Positions 35,701 to 48,000 of a stretch of 60,060 nucleotides of DNA are shown piece after piece (position 1 is the first letter of the stretch; the number at the start of each line of letters is the position of its first letter). The DNA lies in contig PS015198.1 of the NCBI GenBank assembly GCA_048213135.1, positions 68,932 through 128,991 of the forward strand. Direction: 5' to 3'. Source of the DNA: Reclinomonas americana ATCC 50394 (taxonomy: Eukaryota > Jakobida > Jakobea > Jakobida). The notes under the pieces are model-generated. The model had not been told where the DNA came from and did not search any database. It saw only the letters and a list, made by a program, of their open reading frames with translations. Made by a program: the position numbers and the translations under genes.

Positions 35701-38700
35701 AACTGACAAAAGACATGCACTCGAGTCAGGAGACAAGCGCATGCCAAGTTGAAGGACGACCACATCCGCACCTTGTTCAGTCGGTCTTTCTCGCGGGCCA
35801 CAGCAGCCACCTTTTCGCTAATGTCGCGAAGCTGCACCGCAAAGAGACGTCGCTCGCCGACATGGCACTCGACCACCATCAGCGCGACGGGGACCATGCT
35901 ACCGTCACGGTGGCATGCCTGAACGCCGCCAGAATGAGTGAGAAGACCAGGGAAGGGGGGCTTGCACGTGAGAACACGCTGACCTCGGCATCACGCGTGA
36001 TGGCTAGTGGGCGACGGCTGGCCACCGGCTGCGCCATGTAGCGCGCCAGGTGGCCGTCGTGAGCGGCATGCAACCGAGGTGGAATAATCGTCTGCGTGCG
36101 CCACCATATTGAACTGAGTATAGATCGCCGCCACCAGCCACAACTCACGAACGCGCCACCCAACCTTGATATTCATACCGACAATGCTCTCACTCGAGTA
36201 ACCGAGACAGCGTGTGAAGCGCCGGTTGATGAATTCGATGGTGCCCTGTGGTTGCACATGCAATGAGCTTCACATACGGAATAAATCGTCCGCTCCTCGC
36301 AACGTACCGCTTCGCTTGTCAAGACCAGAGCGCAACCTGTGAACAGAGGAGTCAGTCGCCGCGTCGCTCCACATGTGCGGAACCCTTGTGAAGCGCAACT
36401 CGACAGAATCTCGCGCAGATAGAACTCGCTCTCGTTCATCTGGTGGTTCAGTTTCATCGAGGCCAGAAGCGCATCTGCACCATCATCGGTCAGCATAGCG
36501 CAATAGTTCCTTAACATAGCGTCTGTCACGCAACGAGGCAGCAGCTGCATCTGCAGCTCAGGAACCGCGTTGACCACGGCTGTCGGCACTTGAAGGAGCG
36601 AGCGCTTGAAGAATCGCAGTTGTTGATCGACTTCGCGGAGAAGTGGGGCGACGCACAGCACTGAGAAGAGCAGCGTGCCGAGCACACCCACCGCCACAAT
36701 CGCCATCGAGGTGAATTCGGCGCGTCCAATTGTCCGTTCCAGGCCGAGACGCAGAGACTGTGTGTGCGCGCGCAAGTGAGCGAGACACATCAAAGCTCCC
36801 TGCACGCGCGCAGCAACAGCAACAACGCACCACCAAACTAGCATCAAAGTAGCGCACAAGGGTCTCGTGCGCTGCGAGAATGAAATTCAGATCGTTCAGG
36901 TCGGCGGCACTCGGCGGATTCGTCACGTGTTCGGCAAGCCCCGAAGCAGCTGTCATCATCGAGTTCATCTGGCGACGAGCGTTGCTGGTGAGCAAACAGA
37001 ACGGGGACCACACATAATTGCTGCCGATGCATCGCAAACCAGTGCGCTAATCGGCAGACAGCGGACGATCTTTGCCCACTGTGGATTGGTATCCACGGAT
37101 AACTCCGCCTCGCTGCATCGAGCATCGTACAGCAAGTCCGCTTGCGTCTGGTCGTCCCACCCACTGTTGGTCACCAGATCGGCAATCACCTCTTGCTGCT
37201 CGAGAAACTGGCATGCAGTTCACACAGGTCGTGAGGATCTTGGACAAAGAAAAACACCACCCTGACAACAGGAACAAACCTTGGACACAACGCGCTTCAT
37301 CACCAGCTTCGACTCCTCCAGCATCACAAGTCCAATGGGGTGCGTGAGTTCCACGGCGGCCATGGCCACCGCGGGCAGCATGGCATTGCGCGTCTCAATA
37401 TCATTGAAAATCTCCATGCTGCGTGAGGTGGCGGTGGCCACTGACGATGCGCACAGGCTGCGAGGATGACAGAGAACAAAGACGTCACGCTATCGGGAAG
37501 ATTGGGGTGGATAGTTGATCACTAGCGTACGCAACGTCAACACCAACGTCACCGAGAGCGCGATCAGAACCAGCGCCGCGGCGCGCACCACTAGGTTGCG
37601 CAGAAATTGAAAGTCGACGGTGGTGCACTGCGTCGCCACATACTTGGGCGTCACAATGGTGGAGGGATGTATTCCCTGCACGACAGAAACATACACACGT
37701 CAGGCGCTGTGCCATACCACCACCACGATGCACCAATCGGCACGCAACATCGCGCACAGTGTGCGTCATCTCCAGATACTGCAAGTACCGGTCGCGAATC
37801 TTGTGGCACACCGATTGCATGTCCTTTTTCGGAACGAGGGTGAACGCCTGCAACGACTCGCGCAGTCGCTGCCTCATGTTCAGCGCCACTGGTAGGAAGA
37901 TTACCAGCAGGATTCCCAGACACAGTCTGCACCTCTCGTCAGCATATTAACAAGTACAACGACTGGGATAGACACGCACCCTATGCCGATTGCGAAATCC
38001 GTCCACACTTCCTTGTTGAACGATGCCGCGTCGCTCTCGGTCGCCACGTTCACTTGGTCGGCAATCGTCAAAATAATGTCGCTGACCACCATGCCGTTGG
38101 CGGCGGCAAAAACCACAGACTCGCGATCGACGCTTACAGAGCCACGCAAATCTCGCACCGGCATGTTTGCCACATCCTGCAGCACGACTTGTGTAAGCAA
38201 CTACGGCCACACGAAGACGGGTTGAGTCGATTCGCACGTACCATAACGGACTCCACAAACTTGCTAATCACATCCAAAGCAGGCGACTGAGAGACAACCA
38301 CCACTCCCTCCGTGGCAGTGGTGCCCTCCACCTCGCGAATACTCACCATTCGCGCCGATGCAGTGGTATCATCGCTGTGCGGAGCGTGACATTAGTATTG
38401 TGCGTGTTCGAGGAGGGGGGAGAATACGCACAGACTGGCGGCGGCGTCCACCACTCGTCGAACATACGTCGCATTCGTGACGAGGTCGATACGTAAGGCA
38501 TTCACTGCGGCCTCCGCGTCTGTCACCGCGGATGATTCCACGACGTCGCCCCACAGCTGTATCGCCGACAGCGAAGCTCGCGATGCGTAGGCGCTGCGTG
38601 GAAAATGAGTCTTCGTCATGAAGAGAGGGAAGAAGGGAAGTCAACATCATGAAGACCTTGCAGAGGCCAAATCCAGTGACAGCTCTCGCTGAGAGGCGAA

Positions 38701-41700
38701 CTCATGGACTTGAGTCGTGGATCGTGCAAACACGTACACCATGGTGGCGATGCAGGCCGCTGTCAATATCAGCAGGACCCAGTAGGAACGCACGGTCGTG
38801 GGATTCTGCGGCAGGAGCATGTGAGCTGGAATCAAACAGCCGCCCACTACTTGAATCCACAGTTCGCACCTTTTCCACGACAATCGTACGTCGAAGTGAG
38901 GCCGACGCTGTGCTGTCGGCAGTGACACCCGTGTACGCCGAGCTGCCAGTGGAGCGTGCATGGCTGTGATTGTGTGCAACACGAGTTCAGGAAATGGAAA
39001 GTATTGGCACGACAGTAAAACACTGGCCATGCGCACCTGCTCGATCCCACCGAGCCGCGATCGGATTGACTGGCACTATCACTAGCAGGAGCATCGTTGA
39101 AGCCTGCCAAACCCTCACCCTCGTTCAGTTTCCGAGGCAAGGTTCTTCGAAAGCCAAAGGAAATCCCACACGCAACTCAGCAGTTTCTTGGCCGCCTTGG
39201 CACTCCTCAATGGCTTCTCGTCGCATTGTGCGTTTTTCTTCATCGACGAGGCCGTGCCTTTCTGTGGGTGCTGAGACGGCGGAGAATTTCTGACGCTGTC
39301 AGCGGCGATTCTGACCGCTGCAGGCAAGGGTAAGTGGCATACGACACGCTTCATATGCTGTTCTCTCGTCAACGAAACATTTCTGCTTATCGGGAGAGAT
39401 TACCGCCGCCGTGCTGACGGGCAACACAATTTCGCTTCCTGCGGGCGCCATTCAGTTGCGCTGACACGCAAACACACGCACGCGGCGACGCAAACATGAA
39501 CTCACCATCACCATCGTCAACAACGTCCTGCACAGTGGTGTCGAAGGGCGCGGTAAATGCTTGAATGCGATTGCCAGAGTCGGCAGTGGGCGCAGACGCG
39601 GACGACGATGAAGGAGCCCAGCGATCGCTCTGCTGCGCGCCAATAGCCGATGACAAGTAGTCGTCGTCGTCACTCGCGCCGTCCTTGCCAGCAAAGAGCA
39701 GTTGTCGCAGGTGCTGCGGGGACACGCGGCATGTCAGCCATAGTAGATATGTACAACATACATATTGGCTAGACGTATCAACCTCCATACTCTCCAGCAG
39801 GCCGAATTCGCGCTCCTTGACGGCATTCTGCATAGAGATGCCGTCTCCAGTCGACAACTGCTCCGCCACCATGTCCATGCGCTGACCAAGCAATTCGTCG
39901 TTCTTGATCTCGGTCACGTACTGCAATCACAACGGCGGATGAGTGGAAGTGCATAGAAGCGGATGTGTCTCGTTCCACATAGACCAACCTGCGCGTACCA
40001 CAGAACCAGTTCGACGCTATCGGGATTATCCATCAGCAGAGCCTTGAAGAGGCGATCGCACACTGCCTCCTGCTCTTGTACCGCCAGCAGAAGGTTGCGC
40101 ACCGTGTCATCTGCATCGTATCGAAGCCTTCAGTCAACACGATGGAAAACTCACACACTGACTCTCTGGCTTTATCACTTTCTCTCGATTTGCCTTCCTC
40201 GCCCACTCGCCCAACACTTTGACTCACTCACTCACTCACTCACTCACTCACTCACTCACTCACTCACTCTTCTTACACTCGCTCTCTCTTTCTGTCTCCC
40301 TTACTCACTCTCACTTCCTCCCTTCGTATCCATGCACTTGCTCGCTCCCTTTCAGTTTCCTCTCTCTCTCTCCCTCCCGCCCTCCCCCTCTGCATACACA
40401 AACCAATGCCCACTCGTTCAAGCCTGCGCCACAGTGAAATAAGCTGCACGTAGCAGCGGCACCACTCCTGGTGCACGGCAGCCAGTCGCTGGCGATACGA
40501 CAGCTCCTTGAAGTTGGCGGTGCGCTCAAACGCCGCCGTCAGCTCGACGACAATGCGACGCATGTCAAACGCCAGCGACACCTCGACTTCTTGCCGCGCA
40601 GCGAGCGTCGCCACAATACCGTGTGCCAGTTCGGCATTGCTGTCGAAACTCGCCATGTACACGGCGTGCTGCAGAGACACCAGATCGGCCGCCTGTCCGT
40701 CAAAGTGCATCCGACCTGCCAACACACAAAAGTGAGAGGGTGGACATGCAAAGATGCACACACACACGTGACCCACCAAGCTCAAACAAATCCATCGCCC
40801 GCTCCCACGCATTCATCACGCTCCGCGCCGGTAACCGAGCGCACTGCTCCACCGCCCACACGTGTGGAAACAGCGCACGCATTTCCTTGTCTACCCCGGT
40901 GTCGTCTGAGTTTGCGCTGCCGCCGCCTCTCTGCAAGTGCGATCGTGTGTGAGTCACCACAGTCGTCACGCGCACTTCAGCAGCGAACGCACCAAGTAGC
41001 GCGCCGTGGGACTCGCGATACTGGCCACCAAGCTGGCCATTGACCCCGATGTCGCCGACCGAGGAGACGTCACATGTCGATTCACAAACGCCTCCACCCC
41101 GCGCGTAACGGCCACTTGCCGCGCAAGCAGCGCCACCACTGCCACGAGCGCGCCAATGGCCACACTGCCGGCACCCACCACCGCTGCCAGCAACGGAGCA
41201 CTCCAATGCAAGCCGCCACCGACGGCCACGAGCACGCACTCCACGACACCACCCACGGCACTCGCCACTGCGGCGGTGCTCGCCACCACACCACCGGCGA
41301 ATGAAAAGAGCGGCAAGTACCGCAGCAAGCCCACCAGCAGCAGTCCTGCACCGGCAATGGCCACAATCGCGTGCGCCAGTGGCAGTGCGTGTGCCACAAA
41401 CGTGTGCGACAAGGCCAGGAGGATGCGCAGCGCGTTGAGGGCGGCCAGGTAGCGTCCACTGAGGAGTCCGGCACTCCACAGGCGGGAGGTGGGGCGGAAC
41501 TCGGTGGAGCTGGGGAGAAAGGTAAGGGGAGAGAGAGGGTGGAAGGGTGAAGGGAGAAGGGAGAGGGAGAAAGGGGGAGGAGGAGGAGGAGGGAAAGGGG
41601 ACGGAGAAGGGGGAGGAGGAGGAGAGTAGGAGATGAAGAAGAAGAAGAAGAAGAAGGACAAGGGCAAGAAGAACAGGAAGAAAGAGAAAGAAAATGAGGA

Positions 41701-42502
41701 GAAAGAGTGATTGCACAAGACTGACAGAGAGAGAGAGAGGAGGGAGAGGCAACAGTGCGTGCACATGCATGTGACGCAACAGCATCGGCATCAGTGTGGC
41801 CAACACAGTCAGCGCGAGGGTGAGAAGAACGCCGACAATGCCGAACAGCACATTCATCGAGTCATCACATCCTGCATGTGTGCGTGAGAGAGTGAGACAG
41901 AGAGTGAGTGCATGTGCGTGTCAAGTGCACACGCAACTCCACTCAGCAGAGGCACTCGTCACATCGGTGACGCTGAGGTGCGTCAGTGAGGAGAAATCGC
42001 AGTGGAGCGGACGCAGGAGAAGCAGGACGAGGGCCGACAGCAGTGGACCGCACACCACCGACAACTGTGCGGAGAGACAGTGAGAGAGAGACGCACACAC
42101 TGCGAGGTAGGGTGGCAAGAGAGCGCGCACCAGAACGCGAGTGAAGACGGCGAGAAGTGAGTCCTCGTGCAATCCGGCACCCGATGTCGAAGTCTTTTCA
42201 AGTTGTCGTTGCTGCTGCTTGTGCAGGCGATAGAGGAGCGCGAAGAGGACGAGTGTGCTGGCAAACGCGTACAGCCAGGCCACATGCAGTCGAGTGAGGG
42301 GAAGCTGTGTTTTTCAAGAGTTTTTGTGAGTGAAGAAACCGAAGGGGGGAAACGGAGTTGTTCGAACAAACCAGCGGAGGCAACAATGTGGCTGCTGTGA
42401 GCAGTATGTTGTTGCTGGTGGAGGAGGAGGAGGAGGAAAGAGCTGGAGGCGAGAAGACCGTGGCCACCAGGCTGATGTGCATGGCGACGAACATCACCGC
42501 GT
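31630..42502 (-). CDS. TmcB-like multi-TM/TPR/PAS receptor with C2-like (metal-site-less) class III cyclase domain
   Basis: Large minus-strand gene. Order from the N-terminus: multi-TM region (about 42.5-41.0 kb; LRPLHCDF typical of TmcB proteins); TmcB/TmcC-type TPR segment (about 40.8-39.4 kb; NPDSVELVLWYAQ); more TM helices with an intervening loop (about 39.0-36.6 kb); three PAS domains (about 36.3-35.9, 35.8-35.5 and 35.2-34.6 kb; for example GTIEFINRRFTRCLGYS and GEIQWCNTTVTRMTGYC); coiled linker LLSTIFPPAALDKM (33872-33955); class III cyclase domain (33795 to TAA at 31630-31632). The cyclase reads VTCVFVKIASVT where active enzymes have a metal-binding Asp (FxDI), and KTIGAAYLAVAG where they have GD. 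Yet SVNMASRME keeps the catalytic Asn and Arg. This pattern matches the C2-type half of heterodimeric cyclases. Part of the cyclase lies near the gap at 32271-32607. The true start codon is uncertain. Confidence 0.75.
32211..32770. repeat. (CCGTA)n and CGTACG satellite with (CT)n flanks
   Basis: ACTACT and CGTACG repeats lead into the gap at 32271-32607, which ends in about ten CCGTA units followed by (CT)n to 32774. It lies within an intron of the TmcB-like gene, between the K-I-A-S/GAAY exons and the SVNMASR exon. Confidence 0.85.
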
Positions 42503-42900
42503 CTTGTAACGGCCGCTACGCAATAGAACCGCGGGGTTAAAAAACAGACTGCAAAAACGGACGATGACAAGTGATCATGATGACATGCGTGTGTGTGTGG
42601 GCGGTGACTGCGCAACGCTGGAGAAGGGCGGACGCCGTTGGTAAAGGCCTTGCAGAGTGCGGCATGCCGTCTCCAGTGCCATGCTTTCCTGTTCGCCAAA
42701 GGCACGCGCTTGTGTGAGATCGACATTCACGAAAGGAAAAAGGCGCCACTCGGTATGACCAATCACACCAATCACTGCCACTCGATGGTCGGTGACGGAG
42801 GGAAACTCGAGGAGAAGGGTGCTCGACTCGAGAGATTGAGGTCGTTGTCTTTGCTCACGCGCAAGATGAGAAAAAGAGTATGAACAATGCGTATGGAAAG
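42503..42900 (-). other. Possible 5' exon of the TmcB-like gene or of a neighbour
   Basis: A minus-strand frame at about 42640-42840 reads HRVAVIGVIGHTEWRLF... and ...AFGEQESMALETACRTL, with few stops and a GTTGCG donor-like sequence after PPFSS. It is protein-like, but I do not recognise the family and cannot prove it joins the exon at 42502. Confidence 0.3.
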
Positions 42901-44703
42901 TATTGGTCTTTTATGCATGCGCAAAACGATCAAACGCCGCGTGCATATAGATGTGCGCACGCGTAGGGAGGGGTTCGGCTGTGCCACTCTGCTGCATGCG
43001 CAAATATCGAGCGCTGTACGCTGCCGTGCACCTCATCGCAGCAGGTCTCTGCTGCACATCGCAGCACCGTTCGATATCGGCGCCTTTACTCCTTATCTGG
43101 AAGTCTGCGAATCTCGCAGTGTACGTGCTCGAGAGGGCAAGGGGTCGTCGCAGGTGACTCACACCAACACAATTGCACATGACGCTTTGTACGTGTCGCG
43201 GAGGGTCGTTGCTATTCGAAAAAAATGTTTGTTCGCTTTTGAAAACCGATCGTGATTGCGTAATAAATCTCGATATTCACCAGAGAGAGAGAGAGAGAGA
43301 ATGAGGCTTAATCACCATTTACTCGTGCGTAGAGCGCTCCTACATGTGGCGAGACGGAGTGATGCCTCCATTGCCAGGCTGCAGAATCGCGCGCTCTCCT
43401 CTCACACTTTCACGTATGCGTATGTCTCTCCACCCACACACACATCGCGATCACCTTTTCCTCTCCCAACCGACGCCGTCGAGCAGGCCTCCGACTCCTT
43501 GACACGCAGAGTGACCACAGCAAGGCTTGGCCGCTGAAGACTGCCGCCGAGCTTGAGGAGTGCCGTACGCGTAATTGCAATGGGTGCAGATTGCACACAG
43601 GAAGCGCGCGCTGCTCCTTCTCGCGATCGGCGATGCCGGCGCCGTACGCGTTGCCCACGTCATGGGTTCTTCTGCAGAGCGTCGTCAAAGGCACCACACT
43701 TCCGCAAGGCCTTCCAGCCCGCACTGAGACGCTTGGACTGAGAAGTGTGACATCTCAGCTGCAGGCAAACGCGAGAGGCGAAGGGAGACGCAACACCGCC
43801 GTCCGACCGAGACTGAGCAGCAGCCAGATGCACCGCCACACTGATACCCAACTTCAGAGAGTGCACCCATCACGTGCACGTGCGCATGCACAGAGCGGAC
43901 AGCTGTGCACGGCGCGACGAGGAGCGTTTGGGTCAGTGGTCACGTGCATCAGGAGCACGAGCAGGGGGGACAACAGGAGACAACAACACAGAGAACCGCT
44001 ATGGTGTGGCAACTGCTCACTGGCCACCAAACCAGCAGTCGGCAATTGCAACTTTGCTCGTCCTTCGTGAAGTCGTCAACACGAACACCAGCCACCTTCA
44101 CCGAGCAGTGGAGTCAAGATCAGCAGAGAGGCCGCGGCCGCTTGCTCCACCACCGAGAACAGGCCGAGAGCACCTCTTGATAGCGGAGTGTAGAGGAAGG
44201 TGCCGGAGTCGTTGTCAGTGTCGCGCGCAGGTATCGATGCGCATGCGCATGCTGTCGAGGATGCTGCTGTCGATATCGATTTTGGCGACAGTACAGAGGC
44301 CGCTCTCCACCTCGAGCTCCACAGCACGCTCGAGTGCGATCGCGAGGCCAAGGCAGAGACAGATGCTGTCGCGGTCGAGGTTGGCGGCGGCAGACAGGCC
44401 ACTCACTGCGCTCACTCTTGATCCGCTGCGGATCCGGATCCATCACAGACCACGCATGATCTTGAGCCAGATTCGCATGGAGCGTGTGAAGAAGGGATAC
44501 TGTCGCAGATGCACGAGCACAGCCTGCTTGCCAACTGTAGTCAACCTTGTCCACCAGCTCATGCGCAGCACCAGCTGAATTCGAAGTGCACGCAGCGTGT
44601 CGCCACCGAACAGTCGAGAATGCGCATGCTGTGGTGAGGGGCACGGTGAGCCGTTGTCTCTCTTCATCATCACACGCACGACCAAACAACGACTCCACTC
44701 GCA
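42901..44703. other. Unresolved region, probably containing a minus-strand gene
   Basis: Several minus-strand frames look partly protein-like. One at about 44240-44400 reads ICLCLGLAIALERAVELEVE, and one at about 43550-43640 is Cys-rich (CAICTHCNYAYG). They do not join into one model I can defend, and the plus strand has competing frames. I cannot assign a product. Confidence 0.3.
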
Positions 44704-44751
44704 CCTGCTTTGCTCCTCTTCTTCAACTTGCCGTTTTCCAAAACCACTCAT
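44704..44751 (-). CDS. Possible first exon of an unidentified minus-strand gene
   Basis: ATG at 44751 gives MSGFGKRQVEEEEQS and then a GTGCGA donor. It would be divergent from the Amt-cyclase, with about 295 bp between the two start codons. No family recognised. Confidence 0.3.
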
Positions 44752-45045
44752 CACCACGTCGACTCTCCCTTTACCTCTTATGATTATTTTGTTCGGGTCG
44801 CCACTCACTTTTTCGAGCGACTGTGCGGACGCGCAAGAGAGGGAGAGAGTCAACAAGCGTTGGTGCCCTCGAAAACTTCTCCCGTTGCGTTTTTGTGCGT
44901 TGTTGTTGGGTCACCGCAAAAGAGTTTCCCGGCCGTTGGTTTTTCGCGCGCAATATTTTTCACCGGGAGTGAGGAGAGAAGGAGAGTCAATTATCACTCG
45001 CAAGTGCGCGTTTCGAAAGAGTGTTGACACGTGTTGCTGGCCATC

Positions 45046-48000
45046 ATGGACGACGCAGCGATGGTACCGTCGGTGACCGACGAGCTGCAGATGGCACTGG
45101 GGAGTCTCACAGACAGAACAGCGATTGTCGAGATCGCGGTGAACTCGGCTGTTGCGTCGAGCACACTCACTCACACACACACTCACACTCACTTGCCCAC
45201 TCACACGTGTGCGTCGCAGTGGCTCTTCTTTTGCTCGGCGCTGGTTTGTTTGTCGACACTGATGCGAAACCGCTCAGCAGCTGCTCATTTTGCGCGCACA
45301 CTCTCACACAGGTGTTTATCATGCAAGCGGGCTTCTTGCTCGTCGAGGTGTGTGTGTGAGCACGTGTGTGCGTGCCTGTGTGTGTTGATGACGATCTGAC
45401 TCTCTCTCTCTTTGTCATGTGATTGCATTGATGTGACCGTTGAGTAGGCGGCCAGTGTCAAAGGCAGTGTGTTGTCCATTGTGCTGAAAAATGTGCGTCA
45501 CTTTGCTCTCTCTCTCTCTGTCTCTCACACACACACACCACGTGCATGTGTGCTCACTGTCAGCGATGCTCCTGTGTTCTCACAGACGACGGATTTCATG
45601 TCGGTTCGAGACTCTCCTTTTCACCGTAAGCGGCAGTTTCTTCGATGCTGATCCTCTTGCCCTTTTTTGTGCATCTTCTCCTCCTTCCTTTCCTATGTCC
45701 ATCTTTTTCGTCTTCATGATTGCAGGGCTCCCTCATGTGGTGGCTTCTGGGGGCCACGTTTGCCGGCAGTGAGGGACCTTCCACCTTTATTGGCTTCTCC
45801 ACCAAGGAGGTGCTGGCTTTCCCCGAGGAGAAGCAGTTTCCGTGGATGTTTGGCCTCATGTTTGCCACGACTTCTGGTGCGTGTCCCTCTTGCACGTTGC
45901 GTGTTCGTGGCATGCTTTTGCTCACTCTGCAAGCCTCGCGCAGGAACGATTGTGTCTGGCGCCATGGCTGAGCGCACCAAGTTCACCACCTACATGTTCT
46001 TCCACGCCATCATTTGTCTCGTGCTCTACCCAGTGGTGGTGCACTGGGAGTGGTCGGCGAACGGCATGTTCAGTGGCTACACAGTGGAGGAGAAGCGAGT
46101 GTTTGGGCCGTACTTCTTGCTTGACTTTGCTGGTGCGTTTTTACGAGACCGTGCTTCTCACTTCTGATGCTTCATGTGCTCACGCTTCTCGGTGGCGCAG
46201 GTGACGGTGCTGTGCACATGGTCGGTGGCACGTGCGCTTTCGTCGGAGCGTGGATGGTGGGTCCACGCGAAGGCGTCACCTTTAAGAAAAGCGTGCTGGA
46301 CGAGGACGACGTGCTGAGCAGTGCTGCCTCCTCGCTGTCGTCGGTGAGTTTGTCACACAAGACTGCACCGTGATAACCCGAGCTGTGCGCTGACTCGACC
46401 GCACAGGGAAGTCGCGCGACGGACGAAGACGAAGGACCGGTGACAGACACGTTGTTGGAGCTCATTCGAAACCAGTGGGTTCGTGTACATCATCTTGGCC
46501 GCTAGAAACTCTTGGTGCTTCTTGTTCTCACTCCATCTTTCTCCATGTGCGCAGGTCAAGGTGTGTGTGCCACACTGTAGTCCATCTGCGCACCCCCTAA
46601 TCACTGTTCTCACCCACCCGCCAACAGACCCAGATCATTCTCTCCGCACTCGGTGTGTTCTTGCTCTGGTTCGGGTGGCTCGGCTTCAATGTCGGCAGTA
46701 CTGGCTACATCATTGGCACCGAGATCTGGAAGGTGGCTGGTGAGTGGTCTTCATTGTGGCCGCGCAACACTCCTCGTTTGTGTGCCCACACTTCGCCGCG
46801 CAGGTCGTGCCGGCCTGAACACTGTGATTGCCGGCTCGTCGGCGACCATCACTGCCCTCGGCCTCGGCTATCTGCAAGTTGGGCGCATCAACCTCACCGC
46901 CGTCCTCAACGGATCGCTGGCCGGCCTTGTGGCCATTACTGCAGGTTGGTGGAGGCGCCTGTTTTTCATTCGAGCTTGTCACTGCATTATGTAACCGCTG
47001 GCTTGCCATTGAACAGGGTGCTCCATGATGGCTCCCTGGGCGGCGTTCGTCACCGGTATCATTGGTGCCGCGGCATACTTGGCCGGTGCTTGGCTCACCA
47101 ACATTCTAAAGATCGACGACCCGGTGCGTCTCCTCGACGACAAAGATCTCGTGATGCGTCACTGACACTCTCCCTGTCGTGCAGGTCGAAGCGTGCGGTG
47201 TGCATCTCTTTGGCGGCTTCACGGGTCTCATGTGCACTGCCTTCTTCTACGACGACGAATATGTCAATAAGAGTGAGTCTCGCGGTGCAAAGTCGTATTT
47301 CCAATCTTGTGAATTGCTCACTTCATGCAGTCTATGGAGCTGGTACGAGTGAGAAGATGGATCGTGGCAAGGCGATTGGGTGCCAACTGGCAATCGCACT
47401 GTGCATTTTCGCTTGGTGTGCCGTGAGCAGCTATGTTTTGTTGTTCCTTTGGCGCTACGTGTACTCGGACAAGTCGCTGCGAGACGCCCACAACGATGCC
47501 AACCTGTTCGGCGCCGATGTCGAAGACCTGTACGTCGCCACTCTGGCCTCGGCCCCGCGCGGCCGCGTCGTCATTGCCTTTACCGATGTGGAAGGTGTCT
47601 TGTGATTGCTCGAATGTTCTATAAATGCGGGCTGACTGTGTGCTTGTGTCCGTCCGCAGGTTCCACCGCCTTGTGGGAAGCCGATCCGGCGGTAATGAGC
47701 CGCAGCATCACCATCCACCACAAGATCATGCGTAACATTATTCGTGAGCACGGCGGCTACGAGGTGAAGACGGAGGGTAAGTATTCTTCAAGTGTGCATG
47801 TCAGCAAGTAACACCGATCCTGACCGCTCATGTCGCCGCACGCACGTAGGCGACGCTTTCATGATTGCCTTCAAGGAGCCACGGACAGCGCTGAACTGGG
47901 CGCTGGAGGCACAAATGGCTCTGTTGAAGGTGCGCTGCTCATGATGTTTACTTGCACTCACTTGCTTCCTTTGTGCTCACCAAACATCTCTTTGGCGGTG

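Noticed and set aside
37900-38700. Nitrate/nitrite-sensing (NIT) type extracellular domain in the TmcB-like receptor
   Set aside because: The helical segment between TM helices suggested it, but I see no clear NIT signature, and the TPR and TM context fits TmcB proteins better.
40966-41766. Separate small membrane protein gene on the minus strand
   Set aside because: Its helices continue in frame with exons on both sides and match the N-terminal TM region of the TmcB-like receptor.
42638-42883. Plus-strand frames opposite the possible 5' exon
   Set aside because: The minus frame has more protein-like composition and a donor-like GTTGCG end; the plus frames look like shadows.
44120-44704. 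195-codon minus-strand open frame as a gene
   Set aside because: Arg/His/Cys-rich composition without family features, and competing frames look equally plausible; left as unresolved.
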